Source: DASVFB01 sp963815965 (lineage in GTDB: Bacteria; Actinomycetota; Thermoleophilia; Gaiellales; Gaiellaceae). From it: 64,000 bases of DNA. Location of the stretch: contig CAWFIT010000001.1 in NCBI GenBank assembly GCA_963815965.1, positions 1,054,001 to 1,118,000 of the forward strand, written 5' to 3'. The notes under the pieces were generated by a model. It did not search any database and was not told where the DNA came from. It saw nothing but the letters and a program-made list of their open reading frames with translations. Made by a program: the position numbers and the translations under genes. Each line of letters opens with the position of its first letter. Position 1 is the stretch's first letter. Positions 1 to 7,348 of this stretch are shown in pieces.

Positions 1-2
1 TC

Positions 3-890
3 GGTTTCACGCGCGAGAACGGCGGTTACCGGTTGGCGCGCTGCGGCGGCGCGTCACGCAAGCGATTGCTTCAGGTGGGCGACCGGACGGGCCATGCGAT
101 CACGAAGGCGTTGCGCGAGGCGTTCGAGGCGGGCTCCGGAACGGCATTGACCAAGAGCCCGCTGAGCTCGCTCGAGCCGCGCAAGAACGGATGGCGCGCT
201 GTGTGCGGCGAGCACGTGATCGACGCGGGCACAGTCGTGCTCGCAGCGGGGGGACGCTGCTTCAAGGAGGCGAAGGAGCGTGGCGAGCTGTCCACGAACC
301 ACCCAGGCGCGACCGGCGAGGTGACACAGCTCGCGATCGGCATCGGCGCCGAGGCGCGCGACCTCGACGCACTGCAGTACCACCCGAACGGCGGCGCGTG
401 GCCGGCCAACATGCAGGGCTACTCGATCCCGGAGACGACGCGCGCGTACGGCGCGGTGCTCGTGAACGCCGACGGCGAGGAGTTCACCGACTCGCTCGGG
501 CCTCGTGACACCGTGTCACAGGCGATCTTCGACGAGGTGGCGAAGGGCAAGGGCGTGGAGACGCCCGACGGACGTCCCGCGGTGTACCTCGACACGACTC
601 GCGTCCCCGAGCACGACGCGGAGATCTCGCTTCCGTACATGCTGCGGCGGTACCGGAGCGGTGGCATCGATCCGTTGCGCGAGCCGATCCTCACGTACCC
701 CGTGCTGCACTACCAGAACGGCGGTCTCGTGATCGACGAGCAGGCCGAGACGATGGTGGAGGGTCTGTACGCTTGCGGCGAGATCGCGGGCGGCACGCAC
801 GGGCGCAACCGGATGATGGGAAACAGCCTCCTCGAGTGTTGCGTGTTCGGCCGGAGGGCCGGGCGGGCAGCCGCGGAAAGGGCCAGATGA
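3..890 (+). CDS. Fumarate reductase/succinate dehydrogenase-type flavoprotein (5' partial)
   Basis: The reading frame is open from the first codon of the window, so the N-terminal FAD-binding half lies outside. The visible part is the capping and substrate domain plus the C-terminal FAD contact of the SdhA/FrdA/NadB family. Family landmarks are HPNGG, an active-site-type Arg in TTRAYGAVLVN, GPRDTVSQAI, the LHYQNGG motif and the closing GLYACGEIAGGTHGRN...GNSLLE...FGRRAG block. The protein stops right after that block, so the helical C-terminal domain of true SdhA/FrdA is absent. No iron-sulfur subunit follows. It overlaps the fumarase alpha gene by four bases (ATGA). In the family these enzymes interconvert succinate and fumarate; the exact substrate and electron partner here are unknown. 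L-aspartate oxidase is the main alternative. Confidence 0.85.
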   Translation, partial: GFTRENGGYRLARCGGASRKRLLQVGDRTGHAITKALREAFEAGSGTALTKSPLSSLEPRKNGWRAVCGEHVIDAGTVVLAAGGRCFKEAKERGELSTNHPGATGEVTQLAIGIGAEARDLDALQYHPNGGAWPANMQGYSIPETTRAYGAVLVNADGEEFTDSLGPRDTVSQAIFDEVAKGKGVETPDGRPAVYLDTTRVPEHDAEISLPYMLRRYRSGGIDPLREPILTYPVLHYQNGGLVIDEQAETMVEGLYACGEIAGGTHGRNRMMGNSLLECCVFGRRAGRAAAERAR

Positions 891-1777
891 TCACGACCGA
901 GCTGGAAGGCATCGTCGAGGACGCGGCAGCGCACCTGTACGTCTGGGCGCTGAAGGACATCCCGCAGGATTTGCGCGACGCGCTCGATTCCGCGCGCGGT
1001 CGCGAGACGTCGGTCGCGGGCAAGCGCGTGCTCGAGACGATCCATCGCAACGTCAACATCGCCGACGCCGAGAAGAACCTCGTCTGCCAGGACACAGGCA
1101 TCGCGGTCTACTCGTGTCGCGTCGGCGAGCACTTTCCCTTGCATCCCGCGCGCATCTACGAGGCTTTGAAGGCGGGGACCGCGCGCGCGACGCTCGAGCA
1201 TCCGCTGCGCTCGAACGCGGTGCACACGATCACGCGCGAGAACACGGGGCCGAACATCGGCTACCGGCTGCCGATCGTGCACTGGGAGTTCGTCGAGGAC
1301 TGGGACGGGCTCGACGTCAAGTGCGTGCCGAAGGGCTCCGGCTCGGAGAACATGAGCTTCCTGAAGATGTGCGTCCCCGCGGACGGCGTGAAGGGGATCA
1401 AGCAGTTCGTCTTGGAGTCGATCGTTGGCGCCGGCGGCAAGCCGTGCCCGCCCGGGATCGTCGGCGTCGGCATCGGCGGCTCGGCCGACTATGCGATGTA
1501 CCTCGCCAAGGAGGCGATCGCGCGGCCGGTCGGGACGCGCAATCCCGATCCGATCGTCGCGGAGCTCGAGGAGGAGTTGTTCGAGCTCTTGAACGAGACC
1601 GGCATCGGCCCGATGGGCCTCGGCGGCGACGTCACCGTGCTGCAGTGCCACATCGAGCACGCGGACACGCACATGACGCTCAACCCCGTCGCGGTCAACT
1701 ACCAGTGCTGGGCAGCGCGACGCGCGTCTGCGCACGTCGCTGCGAGCGGCATCATCGAGTACGACAGGGAGTTCTGA
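887..1777 (+). CDS. Class I fumarase-type hydro-lyase, alpha subunit
   Basis: 296 residues, the usual size of the separate alpha chain (TtdA/FumA N-terminal type) of iron-sulfur fumarate/tartrate hydratases. Candidate cluster-ligand cysteines lie in VCQDTG (Cys67), in KMCVPADG and in KPCPPGIVGVGIGG. The family adds or removes water across fumarate/malate or tartrate/oxaloacetate in the cytoplasm using a 4Fe-4S cluster. The ATG overlaps the stop of the flavoprotein gene, and the stop overlaps the ATG of the beta subunit, so translation is probably coupled. Because the operon continues into sulfur genes, a sulfonate analogue of malate as substrate is possible; that is inference. Identity as the alpha subunit is secure, substrate is not. 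Confidence 0.9.
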   Translation: MITTELEGIVEDAAAHLYVWALKDIPQDLRDALDSARGRETSVAGKRVLETIHRNVNIADAEKNLVCQDTGIAVYSCRVGEHFPLHPARIYEALKAGTARATLEHPLRSNAVHTITRENTGPNIGYRLPIVHWEFVEDWDGLDVKCVPKGSGSENMSFLKMCVPADGVKGIKQFVLESIVGAGGKPCPPGIVGVGIGGSADYAMYLAKEAIARPVGTRNPDPIVAELEEELFELLNETGIGPMGLGGDVTVLQCHIEHADTHMTLNPVAVNYQCWAARRASAHVAASGIIEYDREF

Positions 1778-2364
1778 TGGCGACGCACGAAGTCACCTTT
1801 CCCATCACCGATCCGCAGGAGATCCTCAAGCTCCGCGCCGGCGACGAGGTGACGGTGCAGGGTCACATCATCGGGATCCGCGACCGGACGCAGATCCGCA
1901 TCTTCGACCAGGGCGTGGAGCCGCCGATGGACCTGCGAGGCGCCTTCCTGCTCCACACCGCGCCCGGCGTACGCAAGATCGCGGAAGGCAAGTACGAGAA
2001 GGTCTGCATCGGCACGACGACGAGCGCGCGCATGGTTCGCTTCACCGAGCCGCTCGGTGCGCAGTACGGCGTTCGCGCGATCTGCGGCAAGGGTGGCTTC
2101 CCCGACGAGGCGATCGAGCCGATGCGCGCCCACGGAATGGTCTACTTCGCGATCGTCGGCGGAGCCGCCGCGCTCGAGACGACGCAGATCGAGGAGATCG
2201 AAGAGGTCGCCTGGGAAGAGCTCATGCCGGAGTGCCTCTGGAAGTTTCGCGTCAAGGACTTCGGCCCGCTGACCGTCGGCATCGACGCGCACGGCAACTC
2301 GCTGTACCACGACGTGCAGACCGCAGCGCAAAAACGATTGGAGGAAATCTTTGCCCGCCTTTAA
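1777..2364 (+). CDS. Class I fumarase-type hydro-lyase, beta subunit
   Basis: 195 residues, matching the free-standing beta chain (TtdB/FumA C-terminal type) that pairs with the gene just upstream. Visible family motifs are RDRTQIRIFDQG near residue 35, LLHTAPGVRK, the glycine-rich ICGKGGFPDEA around residue 105 and EELMPECLWKFRVKDFGP near the C terminus. It completes the active site of the iron-sulfur hydro-lyase and has no cluster ligands of its own in the family. The start ATG shares one base with the alpha-subunit stop. Its 3' end overlaps the next gene by 14 bases and carries that gene's Shine-Dalgarno sequence. Confidence 0.9.
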   Translation: MATHEVTFPITDPQEILKLRAGDEVTVQGHIIGIRDRTQIRIFDQGVEPPMDLRGAFLLHTAPGVRKIAEGKYEKVCIGTTTSARMVRFTEPLGAQYGVRAICGKGGFPDEAIEPMRAHGMVYFAIVGGAAALETTQIEEIEEVAWEELMPECLWKFRVKDFGPLTVGIDAHGNSLYHDVQTAAQKRLEEIFARL

Positions 2365-3142
2365 TGACGGCTTTCTCGACCTGCCGGAGCGGCCGGGCAA
2401 GCCGCGCGCGGAGGGTCTCACCCACGTCATCGACAAGGGCCTCAACATGCGCGACGTCGAGGGCCTTTTCGACACCGCGGGCCAGTTCGTCGACATCGTC
2501 AAGCTCGGCTGGGGCACGAGCTACATCACGAACAACCTCGACAAGAAGATCGCGCTCTACCGCTACTTCGAGACGCCGATCGTCTGCGGGGGCACGCTCT
2601 TCGAGGTCGTCTACGCCCGCGAACGGCTAGACGAGTTCAAGTCCTGGCTCGTCGAACATCGCTTCTCGCACGTTGAGATCTCCGACGGTTCCCTCGACAT
2701 TCCGCGCGACCGCAAGCTCGAGTTGATCGAGGACTTCGCAACCGACTTCACCGTACTCTCCGAGGTCGGCTCGAAGGACCCCGACGTCGTCTTCGCGCCC
2801 TACCAGTGGGTCGCGTGGATCAAGGAGGAGCTCGAAGCCGGCGCGGTCAAGGTCATTACCGAGGCGCGCGAAGGCGGCACCGCGGGCATCTTTCGCAAGG
2901 ACGGCGACATGCGCACCGGCCTACTCGAGGAGATCGCGCACGAGATCTCGATCAACGACCTGATCTTCGAGGCGCCGACGAAGTCGTCGCAGGCCTGGTT
3001 CGTGAAGAACTTCGGGCCGAACGTGAACCTGGGCAACATTCCGCCCGACGAGGTCATTCCGCTCGAGACGTTGCGCCTCGGCCTGCGCGGCGACACGCTG
3101 AAGGAGGTTCTGCTTGGCGACGCCGAGCCTGCGCCTTCCTGA
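2351..3142 (+). CDS. comA: Phosphosulfolactate synthase (ComA family)
   Basis: 263 residues, full length for the ComA family, which adds sulfite to phosphoenolpyruvate to give (2R)-phosphosulfolactate, the first step of coenzyme M synthesis in methanogens. Conserved stretches are KLGWGTSYI, GGTLFEVVY, FSHVEISDGSLDIP, VLSEVGSKD, EAREGGTAGIF and a C-terminal block with EAPTKSSQAWFVKNFGPNVN and LRLGLRGDT. TTG start chosen because GGAGG at 2340-2344 lies at the proper distance. ComA homologues outside methanogens are widespread (the plant heat-stress protein HSA32 is one) and not all need share the reaction. Here the gene sits directly before the enzymes that generate sulfite, which supports sulfite as substrate. 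No ComB, ComC or ComDE is visible, so coenzyme M is not implied. Confidence 0.88.
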   Translation: MPAFNDGFLDLPERPGKPRAEGLTHVIDKGLNMRDVEGLFDTAGQFVDIVKLGWGTSYITNNLDKKIALYRYFETPIVCGGTLFEVVYARERLDEFKSWLVEHRFSHVEISDGSLDIPRDRKLELIEDFATDFTVLSEVGSKDPDVVFAPYQWVAWIKEELEAGAVKVITEAREGGTAGIFRKDGDMRTGLLEEIAHEISINDLIFEAPTKSSQAWFVKNFGPNVNLGNIPPDEVIPLETLRLGLRGDTLKEVLLGDAEPAPS

Positions 3143-3815
3143 CATCGAAGCGATGGCGGCGGAGGACGTCCTCCGCTGGGCCTACGGCGAGTTCGGCGAC
3201 AAGCTCTGCCTGACGTGCTCGTGGCAGAAGCAGTCGTCGGTGCTCGTGCACATGGTCAGCGAGCTCGCGCTCGACATCCCCGTCATCGAGCTCGACACGC
3301 AACTCTTCTTCCGCGAGACGTACGAGACGCGTGACGCGCTCGTCGAGCGCTACGGGCTCGAGCTGATCACGCCGCACGTCATCACCGTCGCCGAGCAGCA
3401 CAAGGAGGAGGGCCCGAACCTCTGGGAGCGCGATCCCGACCGCTGCTGCCACGTGCGCAAGGTCGAGCCGCTCTTCGAAGCCCTGGCGCCGTACGGCGCC
3501 TGGATCTCCGGCATCCGGCGCGACCAGTCGCCCAGCCGCGCGCAGACCGCGAAGGTGCAGTGGTCCGAGCGCTACGACGTGTGGAAGGTGCATCCGCTCG
3601 CCGACTGGGACGAGAAGCGCGTCTGGGCCTACATCCACGTCAACGAGATTCCCTACAACCCGCTGCACGACGTCGGCTACCGCTCGATCGGCTGCATCCC
3701 CTGCACGAGGCCGACGACTCCGGAGGAGGAGGAGCGCGCCGGCCGCTGGGCCGGCTCCGACAAGCTCGAATGCGGCATCCACGTCGACACACCCACATCA
3801 CAAGGAGACGAATGA
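3114..3815 (+). CDS. cysH: Assimilatory APS reductase (CysH, 4Fe-4S type)
   Basis: 233 residues. Reduces adenylylsulfate to sulfite and AMP with thioredoxin in the cytoplasm. The pair Cys111-Cys112 (DRCCHVRKVEPL) and Cys194-x-x-Cys197 (IGCIPCT) form the CC...CxxC signature that binds a 4Fe-4S cluster and marks APS reductases rather than cluster-free PAPS reductases. The redox cysteine is Cys220 in ECGIH near the C terminus, and WISGIRRDQSPSR is the nucleotide/sulfate-site motif. TTG start chosen because AAGGAGG at 3101-3107 is ideally spaced; it overlaps comA by 29 bases. Sulfite made here is the co-substrate of the ComA-family enzyme encoded just upstream. Confidence 0.93.
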   Translation: MATPSLRLPDIEAMAAEDVLRWAYGEFGDKLCLTCSWQKQSSVLVHMVSELALDIPVIELDTQLFFRETYETRDALVERYGLELITPHVITVAEQHKEEGPNLWERDPDRCCHVRKVEPLFEALAPYGAWISGIRRDQSPSRAQTAKVQWSERYDVWKVHPLADWDEKRVWAYIHVNEIPYNPLHDVGYRSIGCIPCTRPTTPEEEERAGRWAGSDKLECGIHVDTPTSQGDE

Positions 3816-4411
3816 CCGACCACATCTACGCGCACGAGCACCCCGAGTCCGACGTCGTCCGCGGCGGAGGCTTCACGCTCTGGTTCACGGGCCTTTCGGG
3901 CGCAGGCAAGACGACGATCGCGCACATCGTCGGCCCCGAGCTCGATCGGCGTGGCCACATCGTCGAGTACCTCGACGGCGACACCGTTCGCACGCATCTG
4001 TCGAAGGGTCTCGGCTTCTCGAAGGAAGACCGCGACACGAACATCGAGCGCATCGGCTGGGTCGCCTCGCGCCTCACGCGTCAGGGCGGCGCGGTGATCG
4101 CTGCAGCGATCTCGCCGTACGACGAGACGCGGCGCGCGGCGCGGGCGATGGTCGAGGAGTTCGGCCCGTTCGTCGAAGTGTTCGTGCAGGCGTCGGTCGA
4201 GGAGTGCGCACGTCGCGACGTCAAGGGTCTCTACGCGAAGGCGTTCGCGGGCGAGATCAAAGGCTTCACCGGCGTCGACGATCCGTACGAGGTGCCCGGC
4301 GACGCCGAGATCGTGATCGACACCGAGGCGCACGAGCCCGAGGAGAGCGCGCGCCTCATCCTCACGAAGCTCGAGGAGCTCGGGCTCGTCGGCTCGGAGG
4401 TCGCGGCATGA
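3812..4411 (+). CDS. cysC: Adenylylsulfate (APS) kinase
   Basis: 199 residues, normal for a stand-alone APS kinase making PAPS from APS and ATP. The P-loop GLSGAGKTT is at residues 27-35, followed by YLDGDTVRTHLSKGLGFSK and DRDTNIERIGWVA, the APS-binding regions, then the lid segment KGLYAKAFAGEIKGFTGVDDPYE. A Shine-Dalgarno AAGGAG at 3802-3807 and the four-base overlap with cysH fix the start. The upstream reductase has the APS-specific signature, so PAPS may serve another use such as sulfotransfer, or simply form a parallel branch. Confidence 0.95.
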   Translation: MTDHIYAHEHPESDVVRGGGFTLWFTGLSGAGKTTIAHIVGPELDRRGHIVEYLDGDTVRTHLSKGLGFSKEDRDTNIERIGWVASRLTRQGGAVIAAAISPYDETRRAARAMVEEFGPFVEVFVQASVEECARRDVKGLYAKAFAGEIKGFTGVDDPYEVPGDAEIVIDTEAHEPEESARLILTKLEELGLVGSEVAA

Positions 4412-5547
4412 CGACCGTCACAGCAGCCGAGCGCTTGATCAAGCCGCACGGAGGACGCCTCGTCGACCGGTCGGGCGACCGGCCGGACGGCATCGACTCG
4501 CTCGACGTCGTCACCCTGACATCGCGCGAGGTCTCCGACCTCGACATGCTCGCCTGCGGCGCGCTTTCGCCGCTCGAGGGGTTCATGGACCGCGACGACT
4601 ACCTCGGAGTCGTCGAAGAGATGCACCTCGCCGGTGGGCTGCCGTGGGCGCTTCCTGTCTGCCTCGCCGTCGAAGCGGCGCCGCAGGGCGACGTCGTTGC
4701 GCTCGCCGACGAAGACGGCCGCCTGCTTGCGACGCTCGAGGTCGAGGGCGTCTTCGACTACGACAAGGAGCTCGAAGCCGAGCAGTGCTTCAAGACGACC
4801 GACGACGCGCACCCAGGCGTGGCGCGCCTCTACGCGCAGAAGCCGAACTATCTCGCGGGCAAGGTGACCGTGTTCGAGCGGCCGGAACCTGCTTTCCCCG
4901 AACTCGCGCGCGACCCCGCCGAGACGCGAGCGTTGTTCGCCGAGCGCGGCTGGAAGCGCGTGGTCGGCTTCCAGACCCGCAACCCGATCCACCGTGCGCA
5001 CGAGTACTTGACGAAGACTGCGCTCGAGACCGTCGACGGTCTCTTGATTCACCCGCTCGTCGGCGACACGAAGTCGGATGACGTGCCTTCGGCGACGCGA
5101 GTCGAGTGCTACCGCGTGCTCGTCGACGGGTATTACCCCGCCGAGCGCGTTCTCGTCTCCGCGTTTCCGGCTGCGATGCGCTACGCAGGCCCGCGCGAGG
5201 CGATCTGGCACGCGATCTGCCGCAAGAACTACGGCTGCTCGCATTTCATCGTCGGCCGCGACCACGCCGGCGTGGGCGACTACTACGGGACGTACGACGC
5301 GCAGCTGATCTTCGACGAGTTCGAGCCGCACGAGCTCGACATCGAGCCGATGTTCTTCGAGCACTCGTTCTGGTGCAAGACCTGCGGTTCGATGGCGAGC
5401 GCGAAAACGTGCCCGCATCCGTCGGACCATCACGTGTTCCTGAGCGGCACGAAGGTTCGCGAGATGCTTGTGGCCGGCGAACTGCCGCCAATGGAGTTCT
5501 CGCGCCCGGAGGTTGCCGAGGTGTTGATGGAGGCATACCGGACGTAA
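4408..5547 (+). CDS. sat: ATP sulfurylase (sulfate adenylyltransferase)
   Basis: 379 residues, the compact homomeric Sat form found in many bacteria and archaea. Activates sulfate with ATP to APS, feeding both CysC and CysH. Nucleotide-binding QTRNPIHRAHEYL lies near residue 189 and GRDHAGVGDYYG near residue 283. A zinc-type cysteine cluster CKTCGSMASAKTCPH is near residues 323-337. It overlaps cysC by four bases. The last enzyme gene of the operon; the anion permease follows after 22 bases. Confidence 0.96.
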   Translation: MTTVTAAERLIKPHGGRLVDRSGDRPDGIDSLDVVTLTSREVSDLDMLACGALSPLEGFMDRDDYLGVVEEMHLAGGLPWALPVCLAVEAAPQGDVVALADEDGRLLATLEVEGVFDYDKELEAEQCFKTTDDAHPGVARLYAQKPNYLAGKVTVFERPEPAFPELARDPAETRALFAERGWKRVVGFQTRNPIHRAHEYLTKTALETVDGLLIHPLVGDTKSDDVPSATRVECYRVLVDGYYPAERVLVSAFPAAMRYAGPREAIWHAICRKNYGCSHFIVGRDHAGVGDYYGTYDAQLIFDEFEPHELDIEPMFFEHSFWCKTCGSMASAKTCPHPSDHHVFLSGTKVREMLVAGELPPMEFSRPEVAEVLMEAYRT

Positions 5548-5569
5548 TGCACCGGCTCCCCGGCTCGCG

Positions 5570-6439
5570 ATGACCTGGCAACTCTCGCTTGCAGGCCTGC
5601 TCGTCGGGATCCTCGTCGGCATGACCGGGATGGGCGGCGGCTCGCTGATGACGCCGATCCTGATCCTCGTCTTCGGGTTCGACGCGAAAGTCGCCGTCGG
5701 CACGGACATCCTGCACGGCGCGATCTTCAAGTCGTTCGGCGCGGTACGGCACCGGATGCTCGGCACCGTCCACGGGCACCTCGCGCTCTGGATGCTGCTC
5801 GGCTCGGCGCCGCTCTCGCTCGTCGGCGTGCAGATCGCAAGCGGCTTCGGCGAGGGCACCGACTCGACGATGACGAAGATCGTCGGCGCCGCGCTCATCC
5901 TCGGCGGTCTCGGCTTTCTTGCGAAGACGTTCCTGCACGGCCGCGCCGACGACGCCCCGTTTCTCCTTCAGCGGCGCGACAAGATCATCGCCGTGGCCGT
6001 CGGGGCCACGGGCGGCTTCGTCGTCGGCCTGACCTCGGTCGGATCCGGGACGTTCTTCGGGCTCGCGATGCTGCTGCTCTTTCCGTTGACTGCGCCGAAG
6101 ATGGTCGGCACCGACATCACGCACGCGGCAGCCCTGCTCTGGGTCGCGGGCCTCGGGCACCTCGTGCACGGCAACGTGGACCTGCACGCAATGGGCTGGC
6201 TGCTCGTCGGGTCGATTCCCGGCGTCCTGCTCGGCAGCCAGATGTCGATCAGCATCCCCGAGCGCTCGCTCCGCCTGGTGTTCTCCTTCGTGCTCGTGCT
6301 GAGCGGAATCAGGCTCCTCGGCGTCCCGCACGCCGGCGTGATCATCGTGGTCTCGCTGTGTGTCGGCGCGGTCGCGCTCGCCGTTTACCTCGTGCGGCAG
6401 TGGCTGACGCGCGAAGTACCTGCGCCTGCGAACCGCTGA
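5570..6439 (+). CDS. TauE/SafE-family sulfite/sulfonate-type anion transporter
   Basis: 289 residues with about eight hydrophobic segments and the family's two glycine-rich repeats, GILVGMTGMGGGSLMTP near residue 17 and FVVGLTSVGSGTFFGLAML near residue 145. Family members move sulfite, sulfoacetate, taurine or related organic anions across the cytoplasmic membrane. It follows the ATP sulfurylase gene by 22 bases, so it is probably co-transcribed. The context suggests it exports sulfite or an organosulfonate made by the operon, or imports an inorganic sulfur anion. Substrate and direction cannot be read from the sequence. Confidence 0.85.
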   Translation: MTWQLSLAGLLVGILVGMTGMGGGSLMTPILILVFGFDAKVAVGTDILHGAIFKSFGAVRHRMLGTVHGHLALWMLLGSAPLSLVGVQIASGFGEGTDSTMTKIVGAALILGGLGFLAKTFLHGRADDAPFLLQRRDKIIAVAVGATGGFVVGLTSVGSGTFFGLAMLLLFPLTAPKMVGTDITHAAALLWVAGLGHLVHGNVDLHAMGWLLVGSIPGVLLGSQMSISIPERSLRLVFSFVLVLSGIRLLGVPHAGVIIVVSLCVGAVALAVYLVRQWLTREVPAPANR

Positions 6440-6442
6440 AAC

Positions 6443-6448
6443 TACACT
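6443..6448 (+). promoter_or_regulatory. Probable -10 element (leaderless start)
   Basis: TACACT nine bases before the GTG at 6458, in the short gap after the TauE-type gene. No clear -35 box. This spacing recurs throughout the window and points to a leaderless transcript. Confidence 0.5.
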
Positions 6449-6457
6449 CGGGCGGAC

Positions 6458-7348
6458 GTGCCCAGGCTTTTCTCGACGGCCCTGCTGTTCGTACTGATCG
6501 GGGCCACCGCCGGGGCGTTCGTTCTTACCGAGGGGCTCAAGCTCGAGCCGAGCCCGATCACGAAGGTGTCCCTCGAGCCGAAGATCTTCTCGCCGACGTG
6601 CGAGTGCGACACCGACCTGACGGTGCTCGCCTTTCGCCTGCGTAAGGCCGGCCGCGTCACGCTCGCGATCGTCGACAAGGACGGCAACCTCGTGCGCACG
6701 CTCGTCGGGCCCGTGGAGCGGAGCAAAGGGCGTTTCTCGGCGAGCTGGGACGGACGCAACGAGGACGGCGCCGTTGTTCCCGACGGTGTCTACCGCGCGC
6801 GCGTGCACCTTCGACACAAGACGATCCTCATGCCGAACAGGATCCGCGTCGATGCGACGCCGCCGGTCGTGAAGGTGCGCCACATCGGCCCTCGCGTCGT
6901 CGAGCCGGGCGCGCGGTTGAAGGTGCGCTACCTGCTGAACGAGCCCGCACGCATCTATGTGTTCCTGAACGGCAGGCGGGTCGTTCTCGGGCGATCGATG
7001 CGCCTCAAGTGGAAGGTGGAATGGCCCGTACGCGGTCGGCCTGGTAAGTACCGCGTGACGCTTGCAGCGCGCGACGCCGCCGGCAATCTTTCGGACGCGA
7101 CGCGCGCGGTCACCGTCGTCATCCCGCTGCGCGTCCTCACGCCGCACGTGCAGGTCGCCGCCGGCAAGAAGTTCGCCGTGCGGCTCGCAACCGACGGTCG
7201 CGCGTACCACTGGGAGCTCGCGAAGCGCGGCGCGTTCGCGAGCCGGCGCCGGCTCGTTCTGCGCGCGCCGAGCAAGCCGGGTCGCTACACGCTGGTCATC
7301 CGGCAGGACAAAGCGCCGCACCGGATCCCGGTTCGGGTGAAGCAGTGA
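6458..7348 (+). CDS. Membrane-anchored protein with FlgD-like Ig repeat
   Basis: 296 residues. One hydrophobic N-terminal segment (about residues 5-23) acts as signal peptide or anchor, followed by beta-rich extracytoplasmic domains. Residues about 55-125 match the FlgD Ig-like pattern, with GRVTLAIVDKDGNLVRTL followed by SWDGRNEDGAVVPDGVYRARV. Two further Ig-like stretches follow, with PPVVKVRHIGPRVVEPGARL at the start of the second. No catalytic motif is seen. Its stop overlaps the GTG of the O-antigen ligase-like gene by four bases, so the two are co-expressed, and a role at the cell surface with the polysaccharide is likely. Function otherwise unknown. Confidence 0.7.
   Translation: MPRLFSTALLFVLIGATAGAFVLTEGLKLEPSPITKVSLEPKIFSPTCECDTDLTVLAFRLRKAGRVTLAIVDKDGNLVRTLVGPVERSKGRFSASWDGRNEDGAVVPDGVYRARVHLRHKTILMPNRIRVDATPPVVKVRHIGPRVVEPGARLKVRYLLNEPARIYVFLNGRRVVLGRSMRLKWKVEWPVRGRPGKYRVTLAARDAAGNLSDATRAVTVVIPLRVLTPHVQVAAGKKFAVRLATDGRAYHWELAKRGAFASRRRLVLRAPSKPGRYTLVIRQDKAPHRIPVRVKQ

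Noticed and set aside
3..890. Calling the flavoprotein L-aspartate oxidase (NAD synthesis)
   Set aside because: No NadA or NadC neighbour, and the context is fumarase plus sulfur genes. Kept as an alternative only.
2351..3142. Coenzyme M biosynthesis
   Set aside because: Only the ComA-type enzyme is present; no ComB, ComC or ComDE genes are seen, and the host does not look like a methanogen.
4231..5898. Long minus-strand open frame opposite cysC and sat
   Set aside because: Same reason: a mirror of real genes, no recognisable domains or ribosome site.
5246..7321. Very long minus-strand open frame (about 690 codons) opposite sat, tauE and the Ig-like gene
   Set aside because: It is rich in Arg, Asp and His, has no family motif, and lies antisense to well-supported genes. 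Such frames are normal in DNA of this GC content.
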